Shown: positions 28,713 to 28,812 of the stretch, piece by piece
How the letters are laid out: every line of letters starts with the position of its first letter
How positions within the stretch are numbered: the first letter of the stretch is position 1
From: Didymodactylos carnosus
Taxonomy: Eukaryota; Rotifera; Eurotatoria; Philodinida; Philodinidae
Assembly: GCA_905250885.1 (NCBI GenBank)
Contig: CAJNOQ010001755.1
Location: 1-28,812 of the forward strand
Length of the DNA stretch: 28,812 bases
Reading direction: 5' to 3'
The notes under the pieces: generated by a model
The model's database searches: none
Told to the model about the DNA's origin: nothing
What the model saw: the letters and a program-made list of their open reading frames with translations, nothing else
Made by a program: the position numbers and the translations under genes

Positions 28713-28812
28713 TTTACGACTTCAGATTATACTTTGTAAGTGATTATAATATTTTATTTATTCATTCCACGAGAGGTATAGTAAAAATTTAATCAAAGTT
28801 TTACATAATCAC

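Larger units (their letters stand above)
17268..28812. other. Gene-free stretch of more than 11.5 kb, probably one large intron
   Basis: The acceptor at 17269-17268 requires an upstream exon, yet no Trio exon (GEF1, spectrin, Sec14) was recognised up to the end of the window. From 17268 to about 22200 it is AT-rich with simple repeats: AAAC at about 17842-17867 and ATC at 20936-20959. From 22200 onward it is packed with inverted-repeat elements and repeat clusters, listed separately. T-rich frames such as 19424-19822 are hydrophobic by composition only. Confidence 0.6.

Overview
This is an AT-rich eukaryotic window. It is dominated by one multi-exon animal gene on the minus strand, transcribed from high to low coordinates. 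Splice signals are GT-AG. Several introns are only about 60 nt, while others run from hundreds of bases to more than 11 kb. The encoded protein is rich in Ser/Thr/Asn/Gln linkers. These traits suggest an invertebrate. A bdelloid rotifer such as Rotaria or Adineta would fit, but nothing here proves the taxon.

The gene is a Trio/Kalirin/UNC-73 family Rho guanine-nucleotide exchange factor (GEF). Going 5' to 3' on the minus strand, I can follow: an SH3 exon (16925-17267); basic and acidic linker exons (16285-16493, 16119-16223, 10623-10787, 7384-7536, 5167-5579); a cluster of small exons carrying the second DH domain and its PH domain (3727-5082); an exon that ends in an in-frame stop (2704-2899); and a separate large exon carrying the second SH3 domain (1017-2034), which ends in a splice donor that points out of the window. 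Splice phases agree at every junction from 17267 to the stop at 2704, giving an 854-codon continuous frame. The Sec14, spectrin and first DH-PH (GEF1) regions should lie upstream, beyond 28812. The Ig/FN3/kinase tail is either beyond base 1 or absent.

The stop at 2704 and the separate SH3 exon suggest alternative C-termini. A candidate internal first exon (11700-11753) would give a GEF2-only isoform starting inside the large intron. That remains inference.

Most of the rest is intron with simple repeats and non-autonomous mobile DNA. The mobile elements are: (1) a hAT-type miniature element with an exact 8-bp target duplication (12586-13200); (2) a foldback element of about 730 bp (22508-23236); (3) a GTTAAC-rich palindromic element (25566-25807) inserted inside one arm of a larger inverted-repeat element (25450-26563), whose other arm preserves the empty site; (4) a diverged inverted repeat at 28240-28712; and (5) two tRNA-like, SINE-like segments (about 14310-14546 and 23640-23750). 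Bases 37-237 carry a small broken coding remnant on the minus strand. I see no intact tRNA or rRNA, no CRISPR array and no prokaryotic operon. I did not find evidence for a new multi-gene system; the unusual content is the nested mobile DNA and the isoform structure of the Trio-like gene.
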